From: Thermoflexales bacterium
Lineage (GTDB): Bacteria > Chloroflexota > Anaerolineae > S140-20
NCBI GenBank assembly: GCA_015484715.1
Contig: WFUY01000344.1
Coordinates: forward strand, 1 to 5,334
Direction of reading: 5' to 3'
DNA: 5,334 nt
Shown: positions 1 through 5,039 of the stretch, piece after piece
Layout: each line of letters opens with the position of its first letter
Numbering within the stretch: position 1 is the stretch's first letter
Position numbers and translations under genes: made by a program
Notes under the pieces: generated by a model
Database searches by the model: none
Seen by the model: only the letters and a program-made list of their open reading frames with translations
What the model was told of the DNA's origin: nothing

Positions 1-243
1 CACGAGGGCTGGATCGAGGAGGAGCAGGTCATCGGACTCACGGGCGCCCGCGTGGCCCCCGACCTCTACGTGGCCTGTGGCATCCGAGGGGACACCGCCC
101 ACCTCTTCGGCATCCAGGACGCCCGCTTCGTCGTCGCCATCCACCCCGACCCCACCGCTCCCATCTTCCAGGCGGCCGACTTGGGGCTGGTGGCCGATCC
201 GCAAGAGGCGCTGCCCGCCCTGATCGAGGCGCTGTCCTCCTGA
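1..243 (+). CDS. etfA: Electron transfer flavoprotein alpha subunit, C-terminal part (5'-truncated by window)
   Basis: EtfA forms the EtfAB heterodimer that carries electrons from acyl-CoA and other dehydrogenases to an ETF:quinone oxidoreductase or another acceptor; it acts in the cytoplasm. Only the last 80 residues are present, open from base 1 and ending at TGA 241-243. They match the FAD-binding C-terminal domain in order: IGLTG at residues 11-15 (family usually GQTG), VAPDLYVACGIRG at 18-30 (family VAPxLYIAxGISG), the conserved His34 in DTAH (family AIQH), VVAIHPD-PTAPIFQAAD at 44-60 (family VAINKD-xxAPIF) and a closing LPALIEAL helix. The Asn usual in AIN-x-D is His48 here. EtfB would normally lie immediately upstream, outside the window. 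No T-rich intrinsic terminator follows; the first structure after the stop is the inverted-repeat element at 249-349. Identification is firm; whether this is a bifurcating or ordinary ETF cannot be told from this fragment. Confidence 0.95.
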   Translation, partial: HEGWIEEEQVIGLTGARVAPDLYVACGIRGDTAHLFGIQDARFVVAIHPDPTAPIFQAADLGLVADPQEALPALIEALSS

Positions 244-248
244 TAGCA

Positions 249-349
249 GCACCCTCCCGCAGGTTTCCGCCGCGGCCTGAAGCGCGTCCTAGGCGATCTC
301 CGGTAGACCATTGCGGTCGCCCGGCACCGGGTGGCCTGCGGGAGGGTGC
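249..349. repeat. Intergenic inverted-repeat element, copy 1 (101 bp)
   Basis: The ends 249-263 and 335-349 are perfect 15-bp inverted repeats (core ACCCTCCCGCAGG / CCTGCGGGAGGGT). In RNA the stem would extend by two U-G pairs (GGUU against GGCC). Inside are smaller dyads: GACC-ATTGC-GGTC at 306-318 and CCCG-GCAC-CGGG at 320-331. The same ends recur at 3044-3140 with a largely different interior. The element begins five bases after the etfA stop and lies upstream of the predicted V4R promoter, so it is probably at the 3' end of the etfA transcript. No T tract follows, so it is not a standard intrinsic terminator. No convincing target-site duplication is visible. It could be a REP/MITE-like repeat or a structured RNA; the repeat itself is directly seen, its nature is not known. 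Confidence 0.85.
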
Positions 350-359
350 ACACCTCCTC

Positions 360-388
360 TTGCTTTTCCTCCCAAGATGGGGTAAACT
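360..388 (+). promoter_or_regulatory. Candidate sigma70 promoter for the V4R/IpdA-like operon
   Basis: TTGCTT (360-365) and TAAACT (383-388) are separated by 17 bp. The -35 matches the consensus at three positions and the -10 at four, so the score is moderate. The predicted start near 395 gives a leader of about 78 nt before the ATG at 473. The 8-bp palindrome GGCATGCC (390-397) overlaps the predicted start, and a larger dyad follows at 404-429. No better match is seen in this gap. Confidence 0.5.
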
Positions 389-403
389 AGGCATGCCCTT
401 GGC

Positions 404-429
404 GCAAATAGGGTCCAGGCCCTGTTTGC
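404..429. promoter_or_regulatory. Operator-like dyad or leader hairpin in front of the V4R gene
   Basis: GCAAATAGGG (404-413), a 6-base centre TCCAGG, and CCCTGTTTGC (420-429) form an inverted repeat with 9 of 10 symmetric positions; the exception is a G-U pair in RNA. It sits roughly +10 to +35 from the predicted transcription start and ends 27 bases before the SD. As DNA it has the size of a dimeric repressor operator; as RNA it is a 10-bp hairpin. There is no T tract, so it is not a terminator. Confidence 0.45.
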
Positions 430-456
430 CTCCGTGTTGAGAGAGGTTGGACAGCG

Positions 457-466
457 AGGAGGAGGG
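457..466 (+). promoter_or_regulatory. Shine-Dalgarno that fixes the V4R start
   Basis: AGGAGGAGGG ends six bases before ATG 473. A GTG at 434 is in frame further upstream but has no SD and would put this SD inside the coding region, so 473 is the preferred start. Confidence 0.8.
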
Positions 467-472
467 TGCGTT

Positions 473-1138
473 ATGGAGATTCGCCTCAAGCCGGATGACC
501 CTATGCTGGGTCTCCCGATGACGGACGCCTACCTACGGTGGGCGTTGCAGGCGGTGGAGGAGGTGGCCGGCGACAAGGGGATGCGGGTGATCCTGCGGCA
601 GGCGGGCCTGGAACACCTTATTGGCAATTATCCTCCTAACCAGATGGTCTTCACCGGGCACACCTTCAAGGAATATGCCGACCTCAACCGGGCGATCCTG
701 GAGTTCTACGGACGGGCAGGAGCCAGTTTCGTCCGCCGCATCGGTCGCCTCTCGGCCCGCCGCTCTATCGAAGAGCAGGATCGGCTCTTCGGCCTAGGGC
801 GTCTGGCCCTCAAGCTGATGTCCACCAACGTCCAGCTCAAGATGGGGCTGATCAGCATGGCCCATGGCTTCAAGACGCTGTACAAAGAGGCAGGCGTCGA
901 GGTGGACCATCGGGTCGAGGAGCACGAGGACCATTTCACCTACTCCATCGTTCACTGCCCCTGCTGTGCCGGAATGGAGGCCGATCGCCCCATCTGTGGG
1001 ATGTGGCTGGGTGCCCTCTATGAGGGCGGGCTCTACATCACCGGGGGCAAGGTCTTCGAGTACCGGGAGATCGCCTGCCGGGCGCTGGGAGACCCGGCCT
1101 GCGTCTTCTGGATCAGCAAGACCCCTGTAAGCGGATGA
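473..1138 (+). CDS. V4R (4-vinyl reductase-type) small-molecule-binding domain protein
   Basis: A 221-residue soluble protein with no signal peptide or membrane segment. The C-terminal part, about residues 100-215, carries V4R domain hallmarks: a cysteine cluster HCPCC (Cys162, Cys164, Cys165), ICGMWLGAL (Cys175), and the closing pattern E-x-x-C-x-A-x-GDP-x-C-x-F-x-I (Glu199, Cys202, Gly206-Asp207-Pro208, Cys210, Phe212). V4R domains are known from BchJ-type proteins and XylR/DmpR-type activators, and are thought to bind hydrocarbons or other small hydrophobic ligands; the cysteines could bind a metal. Residues 1-100 are helical-looking with a YADLNRAILEFYGRAGA segment common in stand-alone V4R proteins. 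No DNA-binding or output domain is present. Its stop overlaps the start of the next gene (ATGA 1135-1138), so the two are coupled in translation and it probably serves the same pathway, as sensor, carrier or chaperone. The domain call is firm, the ligand is unknown. Confidence 0.85.
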   Translation: MEIRLKPDDPMLGLPMTDAYLRWALQAVEEVAGDKGMRVILRQAGLEHLIGNYPPNQMVFTGHTFKEYADLNRAILEFYGRAGASFVRRIGRLSARRSIEEQDRLFGLGRLALKLMSTNVQLKMGLISMAHGFKTLYKEAGVEVDHRVEEHEDHFTYSIVHCPCCAGMEADRPICGMWLGALYEGGLYITGGKVFEYREIACRALGDPACVFWISKTPVSG

Positions 1139-1995
1139 TGGCGACAGGCGAGCGCGATGGGCAGACCCCGCCCTCGGAGGGAGGGGCCGGCGCCTCCCCT
1201 GGGGACAAGCGGATCTCGTTGGCGGAAGCGGCCGCCCTGGTCCAAGAGGGGGACACGTTGGCCTTGGGCGGCCTGACCCTCTACCGGCGGCCTGTGGCCT
1301 TCGTCCGGGCCCTCCTTCGGCGTCCCGATCCCCCTCGTCACCTAACGCTGCTGGCCCTCACGGCCGGCTTCGAGTCCGACCTGCTGGTCGGGGCCGGCTT
1401 GGTCGAGCGGGTGCGCACCTGCTACTTCGGCCTGGAGGTCTTCGGCCTGGCCCCGATGTTCACCCAGGCGGCCGGCGAAGGTCGCTTGACCATCGTGGAG
1501 GAGACGGAGGCCAGCATCGCCTTTGGGCTGCGGGCCACCCTGGCCGGCGTCAGCTTTATGCCCGGCCTGGGCTGGCTGGGCACCGAGATGCTCTCCGTCC
1601 GTCCCGACGTCAAGGTGGTCCAGGACCCCTACGGCGAGGGGGAGTACGTCGCCTTCCCCGCCATTGCCTGCGACGTCGCGGTGCTCCACGCCCTGCGGGC
1701 CGACCGGGAGGGAAACGCCGTCCTGGGGGGCAACTTGGGGATAGACCAAGAGCTGGCGATGGCGGCGCGGCGGGTGATCGTGACGGCCGAGGAGGTCGTG
1801 GAGCGGCTGGATGAGCCGCTGGACCTGGCCGGCCTGGTGGTGGATGGGGTCGTGCCGGCCCCGAGAGGTGCTTGGCCCACCTCCTGCTACCCCTTCTACC
1901 CCCTCGATGGCGAGGCGTTGCTCCGTTACGTGGAAGCCTGTCCGGTCCACTTTGCGGACTATCTGGATGCGTGGCTGCGAGGGGATGACGAATGA
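1135..1995 (+). CDS. CoA-transferase family I alpha subunit, IpdA/GctA-like
   Basis: A 286-residue cytoplasmic protein resembling glutaconate CoA-transferase subunit A and mycobacterial IpdA. Visible family features: ISLAEAAALVQEGDTLALGG (27-46), RRPVAFVRALLRR (51-63), GRLTIVEETEASIAFG (116-131), FMPGLGWLGTEML (141-153), DPYGEGEYVAFPAIACDVAV (164-183), then REGNA and VIVTAEE. Glu125 in TEAS aligns, from memory, with the catalytic glutamate of IpdA, where GctA has no Glu. IpdAB hydrolyses a ring of a steroid-derived CoA thioester, whereas GctAB moves CoA between acids. The start is ATG 1135 (ATG 1138 is equally possible); no SD precedes it and it overlaps the V4R stop, so it is probably reached by reinitiation. 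The first 25 residues are a Gly/Ser/Pro-rich extension before the usual family start. The partner beta subunit begins 155 bases downstream, an unusually wide gap for this family. Fold and pairing are confident; the substrate is unknown. Confidence 0.88.
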   Translation: MMATGERDGQTPPSEGGAGASPGDKRISLAEAAALVQEGDTLALGGLTLYRRPVAFVRALLRRPDPPRHLTLLALTAGFESDLLVGAGLVERVRTCYFGLEVFGLAPMFTQAAGEGRLTIVEETEASIAFGLRATLAGVSFMPGLGWLGTEMLSVRPDVKVVQDPYGEGEYVAFPAIACDVAVLHALRADREGNAVLGGNLGIDQELAMAARRVIVTAEEVVERLDEPLDLAGLVVDGVVPAPRGAWPTSCYPFYPLDGEALLRYVEACPVHFADYLDAWLRGDDE

Positions 1996-2020
1996 CAGGG
2001 GGAGAGGGGACGAACGACTA

Positions 2021-2049
2021 TTGACCGACCCTTGCGAGGGTGCTACAAT
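2021..2049 (+). promoter_or_regulatory. Internal sigma70 promoter between alpha and beta subunit genes
   Basis: TTGACC (2021-2026) and TACAAT (2044-2049) are separated by exactly 17 bp, five of six consensus bases in each box. The predicted start near 2056 gives a leader of about 95 nt before GTG 2151. The leader has a run of seven G (2068-2074) and a CTCCCT stretch (2093-2098) that could pair with the SD of the beta gene. This is one of the two best promoter matches in the window and implies that the beta subunit can be transcribed apart from the alpha subunit. Confidence 0.75.
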
Positions 2050-2139
2050 GGTTGGTACAGGCGATGCGGGGGGGCAGACGTTGACTTTCGGTCTCCCTCT
2101 CGCTCGAACGGACTTTGAGATGCCAACGGTGGTGCAGCA

Positions 2140-2149
2140 GGGGAGGGGG
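2140..2149 (+). promoter_or_regulatory. Shine-Dalgarno supporting the GTG start at 2151
   Basis: GGGGAGGGGG lies directly before GTG 2151. An in-frame TTG at 2115 would add 12 residues (Cys- and Arg-rich, unlike the family) and lacks an SD. Starting at 2151 gives an N-terminus that lines up with GctB. Confidence 0.7.
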
Positions 2150-2150
2150 T

Positions 2151-2993
2151 GTGGAGACCACAAAGTTTGCCGACGACTTCACCGTAGATGAATTGATCTC
2201 CGTCTGCATTGCCCGCCAGATCGCCAACGGGGAGCTGATCGTCCAGGGATTGGCGACCCCGCTGGTGATGGCGGGCTACATTTTGGCCAAGCTGACCCAC
2301 GCTCCCGACGTCCTCTTCGCCTCGGCCATCGGCCAGTCCCTCTGTCGGGGTTGGGCGCCGCCGAGCCTGAGCCACGCTGAGGCGATGTGGCTGGACAAGG
2401 CTCTCATCACCTTCGGTTTCACCCGCGTGGCGACGGAGTTGCTCCCCCGCTTCCGCCCCAAGGAGTTCTTCCGCCCGGCCCAGGTAGACCCCTACGGCAA
2501 CACCAACAACGTCTTCATCGGTCAGGACTACCATCGTCCGCGCTTGCGCCTACCCGGCTCCGGCGGCATCGCCGACGTGACCACCTACGGAGACCAAGCC
2601 TACTTGTATGTGCCTCGTCACAGCCGCATCGTCTTCGTGGAGCGGCTGGACTTTCGCAGCGGCCTGGGGCACCATCCGGCCCGCAAGCGGGGTCGGGGTC
2701 CCCGTTACTTGGTCTCCGACCTGGGCCAGTTCGACTTCGAGGGGCCGGAGGGCCGAATGCGGCTGGTGACCCTGCATCCCGGCGTTACCCTGCGGCGGGT
2801 GCAGCGGAAGACCGGTTTCCCCCTGGAGGTCGCGCCAGACCTCCACGAGACGCCGCCTCCGACGGCTGAGGAAGTCCACTTGCTGCGGGAGGTCGTTGAC
2901 CCCTTAGGCATCCGCCGTCTGGAGTTGCTTAGCGGCCAGGCCCGCCGTCAGATGTTGCGGGAGATTTTGGCCCGGGAATCGGGAGGGGCGTGA
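2151..2993 (+). CDS. CoA-transferase family I beta subunit, IpdB/GctB-like, lacking the usual catalytic Glu
   Basis: A 280-residue cytoplasmic protein, partner of the alpha subunit at 1135-1995. Family features in order: DELISVCIARQIANGELIVQG (13-33), LAKLTHAPDVLFASAIG (45-61), QVDPYGNTNNVFIG (111-124), the glycine-rich RLPGSGGIADVTTYG (133-147), RIVFVERLDF (159-168), YLVSDLGQFDFEGPEGRM (186-203), LHPGVT (208-213) and TAEEVHLLREVVDPLG (238-253). The C-terminal half reads closer to IpdB than to GctB. In GctB the CoA-carrying glutamate lies in VESG just after APD; here that stretch is ASAIG and Ala59 takes the Glu position. This argues for IpdAB-type hydrolase/lyase chemistry rather than CoA transfer. 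About 20 charged residues extend past the usual family end. It has its own promoter (2021-2049), and its stop lies inside the terminator at 2983-3014. Substrate unknown; no other steroid-degradation gene is in view. Confidence 0.88.
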   Translation: METTKFADDFTVDELISVCIARQIANGELIVQGLATPLVMAGYILAKLTHAPDVLFASAIGQSLCRGWAPPSLSHAEAMWLDKALITFGFTRVATELLPRFRPKEFFRPAQVDPYGNTNNVFIGQDYHRPRLRLPGSGGIADVTTYGDQAYLYVPRHSRIVFVERLDFRSGLGHHPARKRGRGPRYLVSDLGQFDFEGPEGRMRLVTLHPGVTLRRVQRKTGFPLEVAPDLHETPPPTAEEVHLLREVVDPLGIRRLELLSGQARRQMLREILARESGGA

Positions 2994-3014
2994 CCTATCA
3001 CGCCCCTCTTTTTT
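2983..3014 (+). terminator. Rho-independent terminator of the beta subunit gene
   Basis: GAGGGGCGTGA (2983-2993) and TCACGCCCCTC (2998-3008) form a perfect 11-bp stem with a CCTA loop, followed by six T (3009-3014). The TGA stop codon at 2991-2993 forms the top of the left arm, so the terminator partly overlaps the coding sequence. Confidence 0.95.
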
Positions 3015-3043
3015 CGTCCGGTGAACCGGCTACCTGACCGTTC

Positions 3044-3140
3044 ACCCTCCCGCAGGTTAGGCGCGTTTCCGACGCGAAACCGCGCTTCCAATAGCCCATC
3101 GGAGCTGAAGGCGCCCTCGACCGGTGGCCTGCGGGAGGGT
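3044..3140. repeat. Intergenic inverted-repeat element, copy 2 (97 bp)
   Basis: The ends 3044-3056 and 3128-3140 are the same perfect 13-bp inverted repeat as in the copy at 249-349. Identity to that copy extends to 15 bases at the left end (3044-3058) and 18 bases at the right end (3123-3140), while the interior is largely different. The interior has its own dyad: GCGCGTTTC (3061-3069) against GAAACCGCGC (3076-3085), a stem with one bulged C. It starts 30 bases past the T tract of the preceding terminator and ends 49 bases before the aminotransferase ATG, so it could be outside or at the start of the aminotransferase transcript. No clear target-site duplication is seen. Two copies with matching ends in 3 kb suggest a dispersed family. 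Confidence 0.85.
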
Positions 3141-3178
3141 AGGCTGAACAGGAGAAAGCCGTCTTTGTAGTCTCTTCT

Positions 3179-3185
3179 AGGAGGG
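3179..3185 (+). promoter_or_regulatory. Shine-Dalgarno of the aminotransferase gene
   Basis: AGGAGGG lies four bases before ATG 3190. No convincing promoter is visible between the terminator and this site. The best candidate is TCGACC (3117-3122) with TAGGCT (3140-3145) at 17-bp spacing, which would straddle the right arm of the repeat; it is weak. Confidence 0.75.
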
Positions 3186-3189
3186 AACG

Positions 3190-4431
3190 ATGATTGGAGA
3201 AGCCGCGATTCCAGGGATGGCCCCACCGGTGGATTGGGACCTCTACCTGGCCGGTCGAACCTCTCAGATGGAAAGCTCGGTCATCCGTGAACTGCTGAAG
3301 CTGACTGCCCAACCTGACGTCATCTCCTTCGCCGGCGGCCTGCCTGCCCCGGAGTTCTTCCCCATCCGGGAGTTCGAGGAGGCTTGCCGCTACATCCTGC
3401 GCCACGAAGGCCGGGTTGCCCTCCAGTACAGCCCCACGGAGGGGTACATGCCCCTCAAGGAGTACCTGGCCGAGGCGATGGCCAAGTACGGCATCGAGGA
3501 GAAGCCGGAGAACATCCTGCTGACCAACGGATCCCAGCAGGCTCTGGACCTGTTGGGCAAGATCTTCCTCGATCCGGGCGACTACGTGCTGACCAGCCGC
3601 CCTACCTACGTGGGGGCGATCCAAGCCTGGCGGGCCTACGAGGCCAACTTCCTCACCGTTCCTCTGGACGACGATGGCATGGTGGTGGACGAGGTGGATA
3701 AGGCGGTGGCGGCCCAGCCGGTCAAGTTCGTCTACGTCCTCCCCAACTTCCACAACCCGGCCGGCACAACGCTCCCCCTGGAGCGCCGCCAGCGCCTGGT
3801 GGAGATCGCCCGTCGCCACAACCTGATCATCATCGAGGACGATCCCTACGGCGAGCTTCGCTACGAGGGCGAGGACATCATCCCCATCTGGGCCCTGGCC
3901 CCGGAGCGGACCATCTACCTGAGCACCTTCTCCAAGACGCTGGCGCCGGGCATCCGGTTGGGCTGGATCGTCGCGCCGCAGCCGATTATGCGACGGTTTG
4001 TCCAGGCCAAGCAGGGGACGGACCTGCACACGGGCACCTTCGTCCAGATGATCGCCAACGACATCTGTCAGCGGGGCATCCTACGCCAGCACGTCAAGCG
4101 GCTGCGCAAGGTCTACGGGGAGCGCCGGGACGTGATGCTGGCCTCGATGGAGCGGTACTGGCCCGAGGAGGCCCGGTGGACCCACCCCCAGGGCGGGCTC
4201 TTCCTCTGGGCGCGGGTGCCCTCATCCATTGACACGGCCGACTTCCTGAAGAAGGCGGTGGCCGAGAAGGTTGCCTACGTGCCCGGTTTCGCCTTCTACC
4301 CCTCGGGGGACGATGGGCACAACGCGATGCGCCTCAACTTCTCCAACGCCACGCCGGAGAAGATCGAGGAGGGCATCCGCCGGCTGGGCGCGGCCCTGAA
4401 GAAGGAGCTGGCCGGCAGCCTTTCCCTCTGA
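3190..4431 (+). CDS. PLP-dependent aminotransferase, LysN/2-aminoadipate transaminase type
   Basis: A full-length 413-residue fold-type I (class I/II) aminotransferase of the cytoplasm. It transfers an amino group between an amino acid and a 2-oxo acid through PLP. Recognisable segments: SFAGGLPAPEFFP (46-58), ALQYSPTEGY (77-86, with the Tyr80 equivalent of aspartate aminotransferase Tyr70), NGSQQALDLLGK (113-124), PNFHNPAGTTLP (185-196, Asn189 toward PLP), IIIEDDPYGELRY (213-225, Asp217 on the pyridine nitrogen, Tyr220), STFSKTLAPGIRLGW (245-259, Lys249 forms the Schiff base) and MRLNFS (380-385, Arg381 for the substrate carboxylate). All catalytic residues are present. The best family match by memory is Thermus LysN, active on 2-aminoadipate in lysine synthesis and often also on branched-chain, aromatic or glutamate substrates; related proteins are called valine-pyruvate or kynurenine aminotransferase. 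No lysine-pathway gene adjoins it, so the substrate stays open. It appears monocistronic. Confidence 0.93.
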   Translation: MIGEAAIPGMAPPVDWDLYLAGRTSQMESSVIRELLKLTAQPDVISFAGGLPAPEFFPIREFEEACRYILRHEGRVALQYSPTEGYMPLKEYLAEAMAKYGIEEKPENILLTNGSQQALDLLGKIFLDPGDYVLTSRPTYVGAIQAWRAYEANFLTVPLDDDGMVVDEVDKAVAAQPVKFVYVLPNFHNPAGTTLPLERRQRLVEIARRHNLIIIEDDPYGELRYEGEDIIPIWALAPERTIYLSTFSKTLAPGIRLGWIVAPQPIMRRFVQAKQGTDLHTGTFVQMIANDICQRGILRQHVKRLRKVYGERRDVMLASMERYWPEEARWTHPQGGLFLWARVPSSIDTADFLKKAVAEKVAYVPGFAFYPSGDDGHNAMRLNFSNATPEKIEEGIRRLGAALKKELAGSLSL

Positions 4432-4480
4432 ATGGGGAAGCCGCCGGCCGCGCGCTCCGGGAAAATCTGGGTTGAAGCAG

Positions 4481-4509
4481 GGTGGCGAAGGGCACAGCCC
4501 TTCGCCACC
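4481..4509 (+). terminator. Strong hairpin after the aminotransferase gene, probable terminator
   Basis: GGTGGCGAAGGGC (4481-4493) and GCCCTTCGCCACC (4497-4509) form a perfect 13-bp stem with an ACA loop. With one bulged G, pairing can extend outward (CAG against CTG). It is followed by TGTTATT rather than a clean T run, so termination may be partial. It lies 49 bases after the stop and 20 bases before the next -35 box, as expected for the boundary between two transcription units. Confidence 0.7.
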
Positions 4510-4528
4510 TGTTATTCGGCCTGGCCCC

Positions 4529-4557
4529 TTGCGATGGAAAAGGGCTCGCGTTATAAT
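4529..4557 (+). promoter_or_regulatory. Sigma70 promoter for the thioesterase-STAND unit
   Basis: TTGCGA (4529-4534) and a perfect TATAAT (4552-4557) are separated by 17 bp. Transcription would start near 4564, giving a leader of about 47 nt. A small dyad GGCGG (4567-4571) / CCGCC (4579-4583) lies at the very start of the leader. It is the best -10 box in the window. Confidence 0.82.
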
Positions 4558-4599
4558 GGCAGTGTCGGCGGCCTTCGTCCGCCCAGGCAATCCCATCCC

Positions 4600-4605
4600 A
4601 GGAGG
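4600..4605 (+). promoter_or_regulatory. Shine-Dalgarno that fixes the thioesterase start
   Basis: AGGAGG ends five bases before ATG 4611. An in-frame GTG at 4605 overlaps this SD itself and is therefore not a plausible start. Confidence 0.8.
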
Positions 4606-4610
4606 TGGCT

Positions 4611-5030
4611 ATGGACCCGGCTTCCGTCGTCGAAACGACCTTCCACGTCCGCTACGCCGAGACGGACCAGATGGGGGTCGTGCACCACAGCGTCTACGTC
4701 ATTTGGTTTGAGGAGGGGAGGAGCGCCTGGTTGCGCGCCCGGGGCACCAGCTACGCCGAGGTGGAGGCCGGCGGTCACTTCTTCGCCGTCAGCGAGGTCC
4801 ACGTGCGCTACCTGGCCCCGGCCCGCTACGACCGTGCCGTGACCGTGCGCACCTGGCCCTCCCGTCTCGGCAGCCGGGGTTTTACCCTGGAGTACGAGGT
4901 GGTGGACACGGAGAGCGGCCAACTCTTGGCCACCGGCTCCACCCGTCACATCTGCCTGGACCGGGAGGGCCGGGTGACGCGCATCCCGGAGGCCTGGCGG
5001 AAGGTCCTCGCCTCTGTTGACCGTTCGTAG
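4611..5030 (+). CDS. Hotdog-fold acyl-CoA thioesterase (4HBT/YbgC-FadM type)
   Basis: A 139-residue single-domain hotdog protein, the usual length for the family, which works as a cytoplasmic homo-oligomer hydrolysing acyl-CoA thioesters. The N-terminal motif VRYAETDQMGVVHHSVYVIW (13-32) has the catalytic Asp19 in the TD-x-x-G-V-V-H-x-x-x-Y pattern, followed by FEEGRSAWLR (33-42), whose Glu-Glu-Gly-Arg is the usual start of the central hotdog helix. Later strands include SEVHVRYLAPARYDRAVTV and SRGFTLEYEVVD, then the TGSTRHICLDREGRVTRIP end. Substrate chain length or aromatic preference cannot be read from the sequence. It is the first gene of a new transcription unit. Only nine bases separate it from the next gene, whose SD overlaps its TAG stop, so the two are very probably co-transcribed. 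The start at ATG 4611 follows from the SD. Confidence 0.93.
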   Translation: MDPASVVETTFHVRYAETDQMGVVHHSVYVIWFEEGRSAWLRARGTSYAEVEAGGHFFAVSEVHVRYLAPARYDRAVTVRTWPSRLGSRGFTLEYEVVDTESGQLLATGSTRHICLDREGRVTRIPEAWRKVLASVDRS

Positions 5031-5035
5031 GAGGG
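5029..5035 (+). promoter_or_regulatory. Shine-Dalgarno of the STAND gene, overlapping the thioesterase stop
   Basis: AGGAGGG begins within the TAG stop (5028-5030) and ends four bases before GTG 5040. It is the evidence for choosing this GTG, which the six-residue-distant helical start of the protein also fits. Confidence 0.75.
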
Positions 5036-5039
5036 TTCG

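Noticed and set aside
434..472. Upstream GTG start for the V4R gene
   Set aside because: It lacks an SD and would translate through the strong AGGAGGAGGG that serves ATG 473.
2068..2149. G-quadruplex from the G runs at 2068-2074 and 2140-2149
   Set aside because: Only widely spaced G runs are present, not four close G tracts, and the second run is explained as a Shine-Dalgarno.
1342..2163. Minus-strand open frame (273 codons) opposite the alpha subunit
   Set aside because: It mirrors the alpha subunit gene and the A-B gap, has no SD or recognisable domain, and has the same low-complexity composition as the other antisense frames.
3044..3140. Integron attC site (GTTAGGC at 3056-3062 fits GTTRRRY)
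   Set aside because: attC sites carry the GTTRRRY/RYYYAAC pair at their outer ends; here the motif is internal, its partner is missing, and the other copy does not have it.
3044..3189. T-box or other amino-acid-responsive leader in front of the aminotransferase
   Set aside because: No T-box core sequence, no specifier stem and no terminator/antiterminator pair precede the ATG, and the same structured ends occur after etfA, where such control makes little sense.
2998..4029. Long open frame on the minus strand (343 codons) opposite the aminotransferase
   Set aside because: It reads through the terminator, the repeat and a fully convincing aminotransferase on the other strand, and its protein is low-complexity His/Asp/Leu/Gln/Gly-rich with no family resemblance. 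It is a by-product of GC-rich codon use.
4432..4842. Plus-strand open frame running from the aminotransferase stop into the thioesterase
   Set aside because: It crosses a strong hairpin and a promoter, then reads the thioesterase in a wrong frame; the protein is Arg/Ser/Pro-rich with no domain.
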